Position numbers and translations under genes: made by a program. Shown here piece by piece: positions 1 to 8,939 of a DNA stretch of 15,879 nt (position 1 is its first letter; each line of letters opens with the position of its first letter). The stretch is from an uncultured Acetatifactor sp. (GTDB lineage Bacteria; Bacillota; Clostridia; Lachnospirales; Lachnospiraceae): the NCBI GenBank assembly GCA_934402375.1, contig CAKRUB010000048.1:1-15879 (forward strand), read 5' to 3'. Below the pieces are notes generated by a model. It worked only from the letters and a program-made list of their open reading frames with translations, ran no database searches and was not told the origin of the DNA.

Positions 1-31
1 AAGCAATATTCAGCTAAAATACAGTAACTAT

Positions 32-66
32 GTGGCTTTCAGCCACTTTCACGGCTGAGCCGTGAA
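32..66. repeat. Two adjacent perfect hairpins
   Basis: Two inverted repeats lie back to back. The first is GTGGCT/AGCCAC with a TTC loop (32-46). The second is a 19-nt palindrome with 9-bp arms, TTCACGGCT and AGCCGTGAA, around a single G (48-66). Neither is followed by a run of T, so an intrinsic terminator is unlikely on the plus strand. They lie just upstream of the orphan gene and could be a protein-binding site, the end of an upstream transcript, or an element junction. The rest of 1-105 shows no gene I can assign; any upstream gene could have ended at the stop codon at 25-27 or at 56-58. Confidence 0.55.
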
Positions 67-114
67 TAATCTAGGATAAAGCAGATTTCAATATTTTCAG
101 ATCGCTTGAATAAG

Positions 115-558
115 ATGGGGGAAAATATTGATGTAAAAATTCAGAACATGAATTTTTCTGACGTTAGTCCAATGTTTTCAGATACTATTGATATGATAAC
201 AAATTCTTACTATTTAAAAATGTCATTAAACAGAATATGTGATAATGAGAAAGAAGAACTTTTGTTATCAGGAATGCCAGAAGAAATATCATCAAACATA
301 CTGTTGGTAAATGATTTTGTTTTTCGGGCAAAAGAAATGGCGGTATCATCAAAAGAAAGCATTCTAAATTTAGCATTATCGGGTATACTTAGGAGCGATG
401 ATTACATTATAATGCAAAAACAATTATGTGATATACAGGAACTGACTGAAAAATTTGAAACCATAGAGTGGAATCCGTTATGTTTTAATAAAACATTAGA
501 GAATTCAGAAGGTAATGATTCTGTATTTTCAGAAGGAGATGAATCAGTAAAAATATGA
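115..558 (+). CDS. Hypothetical protein, AT-rich orphan gene
   Basis: I do not recognise this protein. It is about 147 residues, acidic and rich in Asn, Ser, Ile and Met, with no signal peptide, no membrane segment and no cysteine/histidine metal motif. It looks mostly helical and soluble, with a Ser/Glu/Asp-rich tail. The start is uncertain. An in-frame TTG lies at 106 and ATG codons at 115 and 151, but none has a convincing Shine-Dalgarno sequence. An in-frame stop at 67-69 rules out much extension. This could be a weakly translated gene or the 3' part of a broken one. It is visibly more AT-rich than the operon that follows, which suggests separate acquisition. The terminator at 611-649 isolates it from the downstream operon. 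Confidence 0.5.
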   Translation: MGENIDVKIQNMNFSDVSPMFSDTIDMITNSYYLKMSLNRICDNEKEELLLSGMPEEISSNILLVNDFVFRAKEMAVSSKESILNLALSGILRSDDYIIMQKQLCDIQELTEKFETIEWNPLCFNKTLENSEGNDSVFSEGDESVKI

Positions 559-610
559 CAATGCTTTATATGAATTAAAAATCAAAAATTAAATAAGATT
601 TATCGTCACT

Positions 611-649
611 GGTGGCAATGGATCATAAACGAACCATAGCCACCTTTTT
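611..649 (+). terminator. Rho-independent terminator before the giant helicase gene
   Basis: A GGTGGC arm (611-616) pairs with GCCACC (639-644). It is extended inward by ATGG/CCAT across one A-A mismatch, leaving a 12-nt loop, and is followed directly by TTTTT. It either ends transcription of the upstream orphan gene or works as a leader attenuator for the operon, because it sits only about 40 nt before the next ATG. I see no convincing promoter between it and position 690, so the leader-attenuator reading is open. Confidence 0.7.
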
Positions 650-689
650 CATTGCATAAAATTACGAAAACTAAGAAACGGAGGACTGC

Positions 690-3600
690 ATGAGAAAGTA
701 TAAAATGGTGTCCGCACTGGCAGAGGAAACATCAAAAGAAGTCGTGCGGAATGAAGAAAATTGGATGAGATACTTAAATACAGCATCCAGATTTTACAAG
801 TACCCATTCAAGGAACAGCTTCTGATCTATGCCCAAAGACCGGATGCAACTGCCTGTGCTTCGATAGAAATCTGGAACCAGAAGATGCACTGCTGGGTAA
901 ACAAAGGGGCAAAGGGAATTGCACTGCTCGATGAGAAGACACCTTCAGGACTGAAATATGTCTTTGACATTTCCGATGTGCATAAGGCAAGAAGGATCGG
1001 GCGTTTCCCGAATGAGTGGAAAATGCGTGATGAGCATATAGATACCGTTATGAAGCGTCTGGAACGCATTTACAGCGAAACGGATAAGAACAGCGGATTT
1101 ACCGAACGTATCCGGGAGATCGCCGGAAGAATGGCATCTGATTATGCCGGTGAGATTGCCGCAAATATCCAGTACAGTGTCAAAGGCAGCTTTCTGGAGG
1201 ATCTGGATGACTTAAACCTTGAGGTACGCATCAGGGAAACACTGGCAGACAGTATCACCTATATGGTGTTAAAAGGCTGCGGCTTGGATGAAAAGGAGAT
1301 TGCCGAGGCAATCCGTTTCCCGTATATCCATGAGTTTAATACAATGGGAGTGCTGGCACATCTTGGTGAGAATGTGGCAGAAATGTCAAAATCCATGCTT
1401 TTAGAAGTAGGCAGGGCAGTCAGAAATTATGACAGACAAAATTCTTACCAGAAAGGACTTGCAAACGGTTCCGAAACACGCTATAATGCGTTAAAGCGTG
1501 AAAGTGATACGCAGGACGAACAATCTATCGAGCATACCGGAAAAGACGGGGAAAGGGGCAAAAATGATGAAATTAGATTACGAACAGAACGGGGATTACC
1601 TGATACCGATGTTACAGGTGGACAAACAGCCGGAGGGAACACTGACGAAATACGGTCACATGAGGGAGAGATTTCTCAAGGAACACCGGAAGGGAGTCCA
1701 CACAGCACTGTCACTGGAAGGGAAACTGAAAGAACATCTGTTGATGATACAGGAACAGGCAGAGGAGAGAATGGAGTTCCTGACCGAGCAGATGAAACAG
1801 AGTCAGGGCGTGACGGAACAGCTCAAAGAGGAAGATCAGATGCTCTGGGTAGCCAAGATGAACAACATCAGACAGGCGGCGGAGGAGATCGTGCTGACGG
1901 AACTGATTTACAGCTAAATACCGGGGAAGGCTATCAACAATTAAGCCTGTTCCCAAGTTTCGAGGAACAGGTCGGAACAATCGCAGCAGCGGAAGCAAGT
2001 ATGCAATATACTATGCCCGCTGCTTTTTCTTTGCCACAGGAACAGCTTGAAGTCATTCTCAGGAGTGGTGGCGGCAGGGATAACAGCAGGAAGCGTATCT
2101 ATGCGAAGTACCAGCAGGGCAAAAATGCAGAGGAAATGGTGGATTTCCTGAAGAATGAGTACCAGACAACAGGAAAAGGCTTTGAATTTGACAACCAACC
2201 GATTGCTTTATGGTTTGATGAAACGGGGATGCGTGTCGGTTATGGAACATCGGCAAAGGAAAATCCGGTGGCACACATGGACTGGCAGGAGGTAGAGAAC
2301 CATATCCGTTCTATGGTGGAGCAAGGCACATACATGAGTGCCAATGAGGTATTTCTGGTTGATGGTGCGGAGCGTGAGAGGGTTGCAAACCATATTTACA
2401 ACTTTTTTCGTGACGGCGTACAGGAAATGCCGGAAAGTCTGGAATTAAAGCCTGCAAATTATCCGGACAGTATTTCACACCTGTGTGAGCTTTTATCCGA
2501 TGAAAAAGGAATAGAGCTGATCGGCGGGGAAGTGGAAAGAGCCAAAGCACAGCTTGAAAGCGGGGAAAAACAGCTTGCGTGGCGGTATGTAAAGCCGCCA
2601 GAGTATCTGCTGGAACAGCTTGATGACCTGTCTGCCACAAAACAAGAATTTCCGGTACAGGATAATGTAGAAGTCAGGACAGAAGATTTTATCACACAGG
2701 ATGAGATTGATTACAGGCTGACGGGCGGAAGCGGGATCGAACATGGAAAATTCCGTATCTATGAATATTTCATGCAGGGACATGAGCCAAAGGACAATAT
2801 TGCTTTCCTAAAAAATGAATATGGCACTGGCGGCAGTTCCCATGCACTTCCGGGAAGTGACAGCGGACATGAGGATCACGATGCAAAGGGTATCCGTCTG
2901 GAAAAAGGAAGTTATACAAATCCTTATGCAAAGGTGCTTTTGAACTGGAGTGTGGTGGAAAAGCGTATCAGGGAGCTTGTAAAGGCGGATAAATACCTTT
3001 CCGTAGAGGGAAAGGAAGCCTATGCAGCATATAAGCAGGAACAGGCAGAGAGAGCCATGCGAAGGGAACAGGAAAAGCTGGAGCATGGTGTCCGCATGGA
3101 GTGTAAAAAAGCCATTGAGAGAGCGATAGCAGATAATTTTGACGGCTATACCCTGCCGAGGGAGACTGCAAAATCAGTCATTGAGCAGTATGGAAAGGAC
3201 AGGGTGGAATATGTTCTTGCAAATACCATTACGCATTTATCCTATGACGGACGTTTTTCTGTAAACAACAAGGAATGGGCAAAGGGGATTGTACCCGATG
3301 CGGATTGGGAAACAAGGGACTTGATTGTGACCTCACACCCTGCGGTGTTAGATGGATTTACCAATCAGGCAAGGCGTTATCAGAAACTTGAAAAAGAGCC
3401 GGAAAAACAGCCTGTACCGGAAAGTGGAGAAAAGGAAAACACAAAAGAAACACCGGAACAGAATACACCGTCCTTAGAAGCCATCAACAGACAGGTGGAA
3501 GAAATGAGGGCTGTGGTACAAATCTGTGGTGCGTTGGGCATGGAGGAAGTGATCGGCTGGAACGAAGCAGCACAGGCAGTCACGCTTACCACTGACGGAC

Positions 3601-6600
3601 AGACCATAGAGGGCAAGGCAGTCTATGACCTGATCGTGCCACAGGCGGCAGATTATGTGTTGTTGCAGACGCTTGGCGGGGAAACACAAAAAGCGTTGGA
3701 TATGGATGTGTTGCTGAAGGTTGCAAGGGAGTATGCCAAACGGTATGAAAATACGGTTGAGCAGTCTATCCCAAAAGAAGAAATATCACAGGAAGAACCG
3801 CAAAAAGATGTGGCAGATCATTCCGAACAAAATGCCAGTGCAGAGCCGGAGATACCACAGCCGGGACAGTTGGAAGTAACGGAAACATCAGAGGACTTTA
3901 TCACAGGGGAAGAAGATACTGCACAGGAGATACCGGCAGACGAGATAGAAAAAACAGAAACAGAGCAGCCCCTAAAACCAGAGATTGACAAGAGCCATGT
4001 GGTCAACTTCCATATCACACCGCAGCCGGAGGAATCGGTTGGAAAAGGATTTATACCGAAAGAGAAGTTCCGCCAGAATATCAAAGCGATTCGCACACTG
4101 GAAAAGATTGAGAGTGAAAACCGCTTAGCCACACCGGAGGAACAGGAAATTTTGGCAAAGTATGTCGGCTGGGGCGGTCTGTCAGATGCTTTTGATGAAA
4201 CAAAAGCAAACTGGGCAGCAGAGTATCAGGAATTAAAAGGTCTTTTATCAGAGGAAGAATACAATTCGGCAAGGGAGAGTACCTTAAATGCCCACTATAC
4301 AAGCCCGGTTATCATACAGGCAATCTATGATGCCCTTGAAAAAATGGGGTATTCCAAAGGAAACCTGTTAGAGCCAGCAATGGGAACCGGAAATTTCTTC
4401 GGGATGCTTCCGCAGTCCATGCAGGAGAGCAGACTTTACGGTGTGGAGCTTGACGGACTGACCGGACGCATTGCAAAGCAGCTTTACCCGAAAGCAGACA
4501 TTAAAATCACAGGCTTTGAAAAGACGGACTATCCAAACGATTTCTTTGATGCTGCGGTGGGAAACGTGCCGTTTGGTCTGTATAAGGTTGCAGACAGGCA
4601 GTATGATAAAAATAACTTCCTTGTGCATGATTATTTTTTCGCAAAAACACTGGATAAGGTCAGACCGGGCGGCGTGATTGCATTTGTCACAAGCAAGGGG
4701 ACAATGGATAAGAAAAATTCGGAAGTCAGAAAATACCTTGCACAGAGGGCAGAGCTTTTGGGCGCGATCCGGCTTCCGAACACGGCGTTTCAGGAAAATG
4801 CAGGAACAGAAGTCACTTCGGACATTCTTTTTTTTAAAAAGCGTGACAGGTTAATGAACATTGAGCCGGACTGGGTGCATCTGACGGAAAATGACGATGG
4901 CATTGTCATGAACCAGTATTTTGCAGACCACCCGGAAATGGTCATGGGAAAAATGGAAATGGTGTCCGGGGCGTATGGCATGGAAAGCACCTGTGTGCCG
5001 GATACGTCCAGACCGTTATCGGAACAGTTGCAGGAAGCTGTCGCAAACATCGAGGGCAGCATAGATGAAATCGAATGGGACGATCTGACAGAGGAACAGA
5101 ACAATGAGAGCATCCCTGCAGATCCGTCCGTGAAAAATTACAGTTATACCGTTGTGGATGACGGTGTGTATTACAGGGAAAATTCCATGATGAAGCCTGT
5201 GGACGTACCGGAAACAACAAAACAGCGCATCAAGGGCATGGTGCAGATCCGTAACTGCACACAGGAATTGATCGACTTTCAGCTTGATGAGTACCCTGAG
5301 AGCATGATAAAAGATAAGCAGGCAGAATTAAACCAGCTTTATGATGCGTTCTCTAAAAAATATGGTCTGCTCAATGCCACTGCAAACAAGAGGGCTTTTA
5401 ATCAGGATGCAAGTTACAGTCTGCTTAGTTCACTGGAAAAATTAGACGATGAGGGCAACTTCAAGGGCAAGGCGGATATGTTTACCAGGCGTACCATAAA
5501 AAAGCAGGAAGTGGTCACAAGCGTGGACACGGCAAGCGAAGCACTGGCGGTATCACTGGGAGAAAAAGCAAGAGTAGACCTTGCTTATATGTCAGAGCTT
5601 TCCGGCAAAAGCGAGGAGGAAGTGACAAAGGAGCTTGCCGGAGTCATTTTTCAAAATCCGGTGACGGAAAAATGGGAAACCGCAGATGAATATTTAAGTG
5701 GGAATGTCAGGGAAAAGCTGGCTACTGCAAAAGTATTTGCCGAAAACCGCCCGGAGTATGCGATCAATGTGAGTGCGCTGGAGAGGGTGCAGCCGAAAGA
5801 ACTGGATGCAAGTGAGATCGAGGTGCGGATCGGGGCAACATGGATTGACACGAAGTACATCGAGGACTTCATGCGTGAAACCTTTCAGACACCGGAGTAT
5901 CTGTTTGATCGCAACATTGTGGGCATACAGTATTCCGATGTGACCGGACAGTGGAATGTAAAGGGAAAAAATGCAGACAGGGGCAATTCCCTTGTCAACA
6001 TGACCTATGGAACCGGCAGGGCAAATGCCTATAAGATTTTGGAGGATTCCTTAAATCTGCGTGATACCCACATCTTTGATACGATTGATGAGGATGGATA
6101 TGAAAAACGAGTCTTAAATAAAAAGGAAACCATGCTTGCCAGCCAGAAACAGGAAGCCATAAGGGAAGCCTTTAAGGACTGGGTATTCCGTGATCCTGAC
6201 CGCAGGCAGGTGCTTTGTAAAAAATATAATGAAATATTCAATTCCACCAGACCGAGGGAATATGACGGCTCACATCTGAAATTCCCCGGCATGACACCGG
6301 ACATCGCACTCCGCCCGCATCAGCTTAATGCGGTGGCACATCAGTTGTATGGAAATAATACGCTGCTTGCCCATTGTGTGGGTGCGGGAAAGACCTTTGA
6401 AATGATTGCTGCGGCAATGGAGAGCAAACGGCTTGGGTTGTGTCAAAAGAGCCTGTTTGTCGTGCCGAACCATCTGACGGAGCAGTGGGCGGGCGATTTT
6501 TTAAGGCTTTATCCGGGTGCAAATATCCTTGCAGCCACAAAAAAAGACTTTGAGCCAGCCAACCGGAAAAGGTTCTGTTCCCGTATCGCAACCGGGGAAT

Positions 6601-8897
6601 ATGATGCCGTTATTATCGGTCACAGCCAGTTTGAAAAAATCCCGCTTTCTGTTGAAAGACAGACTGCGATCATAGAAAAACAGATTGCAGAGATCGAGAT
6701 TGCCATAGAAGCAGCAAAGGCAGAAAAAGGGGAGCGTTATACCATCAAACAGATGGAAAAAACAAAAAAATCCTTGAGTACAAGGCTTGCAAAATTGAAT
6801 GACAGTTCCCGCAAGGATAATGTCGTTACCTTTGAGCAGTTGGGCGTGGACAGGCTGTTTGTAGACGAGTCGCATTGGTACAAAAATTTGTTCCTTTATA
6901 CAAAAATGAGGAACGTTGCGGGCATTGCGCAGACGGAAGCGCAGAAGTCCTCGGATATGTTTGCAAAGTGCCAGTACATGGACGAACTGACGGGTGGAAA
7001 GGGCATCACCTTTGCGACAGGAACGCCGATCTCAAACAGTATGACCGAGCTTTACACCAACATGAGGTACTTGCAGTATGATACACTCCAGAAATTAGGA
7101 CTTGGCAATTTTGACAGTTGGGCGGCTACTTTCGGGGAAACACAGACCGCCATAGAACTTGCACCGGAGGGAACCGGCTACCGGGCAAAGACGAGATTTG
7201 CAAAATTCTTTAATCTGCCGGAGCTGATCCGTCTTTTTAAGGAGAGTGCCGACATTCAGACACCGGATATGTTAAAACTCCCTATACCGGAAGCGGAGTA
7301 TGAAAATGTGGTTTTAAAGCCGAGCGAATACCAGAAAGAAATGGTACAGTCCCTTGCGGATCGTGCCGAAAGAATCCGTAACAGGGAAGTTGAGCCATAT
7401 TTCGATAATATGCTGAAGGTCACCAACGATGGAAGAAAACTGGCACTTGACCAGCGTTTAATCAATAATATGCTGCCGGATGATGAAAATTCAAAGGCTT
7501 CAACCTGTGTCAGTAAGGCATTTGAGATATGGGAGAAAACAAAAGAGCAGAGGTCGACACAGCTTATCTTCTGCGATCTGTCCACACCAAAAGGGGACGG
7601 GACATTCAATGTTTATGAGGATATAAGGGATAAGCTGATAGAAAAAGGAGTGCCACCGGAAGAAATTGCATTTATCCATCAGGCGAATACAGAAAACCAG
7701 AAAGCGGAGCTGTTTGCAAAAGTAAGAAGCGGACAGGTTCGTTTTTTATTAGGTTCAACCGCAAAAATGGGAGCCGGGACAAATGTGCAGGACAGGCTGA
7801 TCGCACTCCACCACATAGATGTGCCGTGGAGACCTTCGGACATCGAACAGCAGGAAGGACGTATTCTGCGACAGGGTAATCTCAATCCGAAGGTCAAGAT
7901 TTTCCGCTATGTGACAGAAAATACCTTCGATTCATACTCTTGGCAGCTCATAGAGAACAAGCAGAAATTTATCGGTCAGATCATGACAAGCAAATCCCCT
8001 GTGCGTAGCTGTGAGAATATTGATGAAGCGGCACTTTCCTATGCGGAGGTAAAGGCACTTGCAACCGGTAATCCCTACATAAAAGAGAAGATGGATCTCG
8101 ATATACAGGTGTCAAAGCTGAAACTTTTAAAGGCAAACCATACCAGCCAGCGTTACCGTTTGGAAGATAATATCACAAAAAATTATCCGACGCAGATCGC
8201 AACCATGAAAGAACGGCTTGAGGGGTATCGTGCGGATATACAGACCTATCAGGAACATAAGCCTGTGGACAAAGACAGTTTTTCCATGAAAATCGGAAAC
8301 CGCATTTATACGGACAAAAAAGAAGCGGGGGCAGCACTGATTGATATGTGCCGGAGTGCGAAACAGCCGAACATGGCAGTTACCATCGGGGAATATCAGG
8401 GTTTCCGCATGAAAGTGTCTTACGATACTTTTTTCTCAAAATTCACCATCAATCTCAAAGGGCAGTTGAGCCATGATGTGGAGATCGGTGCTGATCCGCT
8501 TGGAAATCTGCAAAGGCTTTCCAATGCCTTAGAGGGCATGGCAGGAAGAATGGAAGATGTAAAACAGAAACTTTCCAATGTGGAGCATCAGCTTGAAACT
8601 GCCAAAATCGAGGTAAAAAAGCCATTTGCACAGGAACAGGAGCTTGCGGAGAAGCTGGAGCGTTTAACAGAATTAAATGCCCTGTTAAATATGGATGAAA
8701 AGGGCGACAACATGGTTGATTTAGGTGGGGACGAGTCGGAAAGGGGAGGAACAGGCGGTCAGAGTGTCGCAGACAGCAGGCATGAGCGTATTTCCGTAAA
8801 AGAAAAACTTGCGGAAATGAAACAGAAGCTGTGTGGACAGAAACCCATGCAGAAACCGGAAATCACAAAGGAAAAGGGCAAAGAGGAAAGCCGCTAA
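690..8897 (+). CDS. Giant ArdC-like / N6-DNA methylase / SNF2 helicase protein
   Basis: A 2735-residue polyvalent protein of mobile elements. Domains in order: ArdC-like N-terminal segment (about 30-82); helical region; low-complexity Gly/Glu/Thr/Arg linker (about 265-415); QLSLF clamp-type motif (417-421); a duplicated module (459-552 and 677-773); acidic linkers; N6-adenine methylase with SAM motif LEPAMGTGN (1227-1235) and catalytic-type NVPFG (1292-1296); and an SNF2-type helicase with VGAGKT Walker A (1897-1902), DESH (2059-2062), ATGTP (2109-2113) and QQEGRILRQ motif VI (2387-2395). A coiled-coil tail ends in RISVKEKLAEMKQK (2700-2713). Helicase and methylase motifs look intact. The ATG has GGAGG (680-684) at good spacing. 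By analogy with phage P1 DarB and ArdC (family knowledge), a role protecting or remodelling transferred DNA is inferred. A tnpV-like gene lies in another frame within its linker. Confidence 0.92.
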   Translation: MRKYKMVSALAEETSKEVVRNEENWMRYLNTASRFYKYPFKEQLLIYAQRPDATACASIEIWNQKMHCWVNKGAKGIALLDEKTPSGLKYVFDISDVHKARRIGRFPNEWKMRDEHIDTVMKRLERIYSETDKNSGFTERIREIAGRMASDYAGEIAANIQYSVKGSFLEDLDDLNLEVRIRETLADSITYMVLKGCGLDEKEIAEAIRFPYIHEFNTMGVLAHLGENVAEMSKSMLLEVGRAVRNYDRQNSYQKGLANGSETRYNALKRESDTQDEQSIEHTGKDGERGKNDEIRLRTERGLPDTDVTGGQTAGGNTDEIRSHEGEISQGTPEGSPHSTVTGRETERTSVDDTGTGRGENGVPDRADETESGRDGTAQRGRSDALGSQDEQHQTGGGGDRADGTDLQLNTGEGYQQLSLFPSFEEQVGTIAAAEASMQYTMPAAFSLPQEQLEVILRSGGGRDNSRKRIYAKYQQGKNAEEMVDFLKNEYQTTGKGFEFDNQPIALWFDETGMRVGYGTSAKENPVAHMDWQEVENHIRSMVEQGTYMSANEVFLVDGAERERVANHIYNFFRDGVQEMPESLELKPANYPDSISHLCELLSDEKGIELIGGEVERAKAQLESGEKQLAWRYVKPPEYLLEQLDDLSATKQEFPVQDNVEVRTEDFITQDEIDYRLTGGSGIEHGKFRIYEYFMQGHEPKDNIAFLKNEYGTGGSSHALPGSDSGHEDHDAKGIRLEKGSYTNPYAKVLLNWSVVEKRIRELVKADKYLSVEGKEAYAAYKQEQAERAMRREQEKLEHGVRMECKKAIERAIADNFDGYTLPRETAKSVIEQYGKDRVEYVLANTITHLSYDGRFSVNNKEWAKGIVPDADWETRDLIVTSHPAVLDGFTNQARRYQKLEKEPEKQPVPESGEKENTKETPEQNTPSLEAINRQVEEMRAVVQICGALGMEEVIGWNEAAQAVTLTTDGQTIEGKAVYDLIVPQAADYVLLQTLGGETQKALDMDVLLKVAREYAKRYENTVEQSIPKEEISQEEPQKDVADHSEQNASAEPEIPQPGQLEVTETSEDFITGEEDTAQEIPADEIEKTETEQPLKPEIDKSHVVNFHITPQPEESVGKGFIPKEKFRQNIKAIRTLEKIESENRLATPEEQEILAKYVGWGGLSDAFDETKANWAAEYQELKGLLSEEEYNSARESTLNAHYTSPVIIQAIYDALEKMGYSKGNLLEPAMGTGNFFGMLPQSMQESRLYGVELDGLTGRIAKQLYPKADIKITGFEKTDYPNDFFDAAVGNVPFGLYKVADRQYDKNNFLVHDYFFAKTLDKVRPGGVIAFVTSKGTMDKKNSEVRKYLAQRAELLGAIRLPNTAFQENAGTEVTSDILFFKKRDRLMNIEPDWVHLTENDDGIVMNQYFADHPEMVMGKMEMVSGAYGMESTCVPDTSRPLSEQLQEAVANIEGSIDEIEWDDLTEEQNNESIPADPSVKNYSYTVVDDGVYYRENSMMKPVDVPETTKQRIKGMVQIRNCTQELIDFQLDEYPESMIKDKQAELNQLYDAFSKKYGLLNATANKRAFNQDASYSLLSSLEKLDDEGNFKGKADMFTRRTIKKQEVVTSVDTASEALAVSLGEKARVDLAYMSELSGKSEEEVTKELAGVIFQNPVTEKWETADEYLSGNVREKLATAKVFAENRPEYAINVSALERVQPKELDASEIEVRIGATWIDTKYIEDFMRETFQTPEYLFDRNIVGIQYSDVTGQWNVKGKNADRGNSLVNMTYGTGRANAYKILEDSLNLRDTHIFDTIDEDGYEKRVLNKKETMLASQKQEAIREAFKDWVFRDPDRRQVLCKKYNEIFNSTRPREYDGSHLKFPGMTPDIALRPHQLNAVAHQLYGNNTLLAHCVGAGKTFEMIAAAMESKRLGLCQKSLFVVPNHLTEQWAGDFLRLYPGANILAATKKDFEPANRKRFCSRIATGEYDAVIIGHSQFEKIPLSVERQTAIIEKQIAEIEIAIEAAKAEKGERYTIKQMEKTKKSLSTRLAKLNDSSRKDNVVTFEQLGVDRLFVDESHWYKNLFLYTKMRNVAGIAQTEAQKSSDMFAKCQYMDELTGGKGITFATGTPISNSMTELYTNMRYLQYDTLQKLGLGNFDSWAATFGETQTAIELAPEGTGYRAKTRFAKFFNLPELIRLFKESADIQTPDMLKLPIPEAEYENVVLKPSEYQKEMVQSLADRAERIRNREVEPYFDNMLKVTNDGRKLALDQRLINNMLPDDENSKASTCVSKAFEIWEKTKEQRSTQLIFCDLSTPKGDGTFNVYEDIRDKLIEKGVPPEEIAFIHQANTENQKAELFAKVRSGQVRFLLGSTAKMGAGTNVQDRLIALHHIDVPWRPSDIEQQEGRILRQGNLNPKVKIFRYVTENTFDSYSWQLIENKQKFIGQIMTSKSPVRSCENIDEAALSYAEVKALATGNPYIKEKMDLDIQVSKLKLLKANHTSQRYRLEDNITKNYPTQIATMKERLEGYRADIQTYQEHKPVDKDSFSMKIGNRIYTDKKEAGAALIDMCRSAKQPNMAVTIGEYQGFRMKVSYDTFFSKFTINLKGQLSHDVEIGADPLGNLQRLSNALEGMAGRMEDVKQKLSNVEHQLETAKIEVKKPFAQEQELAEKLERLTELNALLNMDEKGDNMVDLGGDESERGGTGGQSVADSRHERISVKEKLAEMKQKLCGQKPMQKPEITKEKGKEESR
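1564..1917 (+). CDS. tnpV: TnpV-family protein nested in another frame
   Basis: A complete 117-residue reading frame lies entirely inside the giant helicase gene, shifted +1. It reads as a TnpV-type transposon protein: an N-terminal GDYLIP segment (10-15), then TKYGHMRERFLKEHR (28-42), a GVTEQLK segment (82-88), and a C-terminal AEEIVLTELIYS (106-117). These are hallmarks I associate with TnpV, first named in Tn4451; its function is unknown. An AAAGGGG ribosome binding site (1552-1558) sits 5 nt before the ATG at 1564; a second ATG follows at 1567. The frame opens further upstream (ATG 1498) but without family similarity. The host protein is pure low-complexity linker here (residues 292-410), as expected of overprinted sequence. 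Family assignment is from memory of the fold pattern and was not searched. Confidence 0.83.
   Translation: MMKLDYEQNGDYLIPMLQVDKQPEGTLTKYGHMRERFLKEHRKGVHTALSLEGKLKEHLLMIQEQAEERMEFLTEQMKQSQGVTEQLKEEDQMLWVAKMNNIRQAAEEIVLTELIYS
2064..2345 (+). repeat. Internal protein module, copy A (helicase residues 459-552)
   Basis: This coding segment is homologous to 2718-3008. Shared features are the order IY-x5-QG, then FLKNEY, a glycine-rich stretch, a G-[MI]-R-[VL] strand, W-x-x-[VE]-[VE]-x-x-IR, and a closing Y-[ML]-S. Copy A starts IY at residue 470 and copy B at 690. The duplication is ancient, because only the protein pattern is well conserved. Confidence 0.7.
2718..3008 (+). repeat. Internal protein module, copy B (helicase residues 677-773)
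   Basis: Second copy of the module described at 2064-2345, about 220 residues downstream of the first. It keeps the FLKNEYGTGG core and the W-x-V-V-E-K-R-I-R helix, and it has a His/Asp-rich insert (HEDHD) that copy A lacks. The module is likely a substrate- or partner-binding unit of large polyvalent proteins; its function is unknown. Confidence 0.7.
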
Positions 8898-8939
8898 CCC
8901 ATTTCCGTACCAGAAAAATCATAAATTCAGGAGGTCATT

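Noticed and set aside
1..58. Tail of an upstream gene ending at 25-27 or 56-58
   Set aside because: Either is possible, but so few codons are visible that no protein can be recognised and the frame cannot be chosen.
1480..1935. The low-complexity linker of the helicase protein as a sign of a frameshift or sequencing error
   Set aside because: The host frame stays open on both sides with intact domains, and the nested tnpV-like frame accounts for the odd composition without any error.
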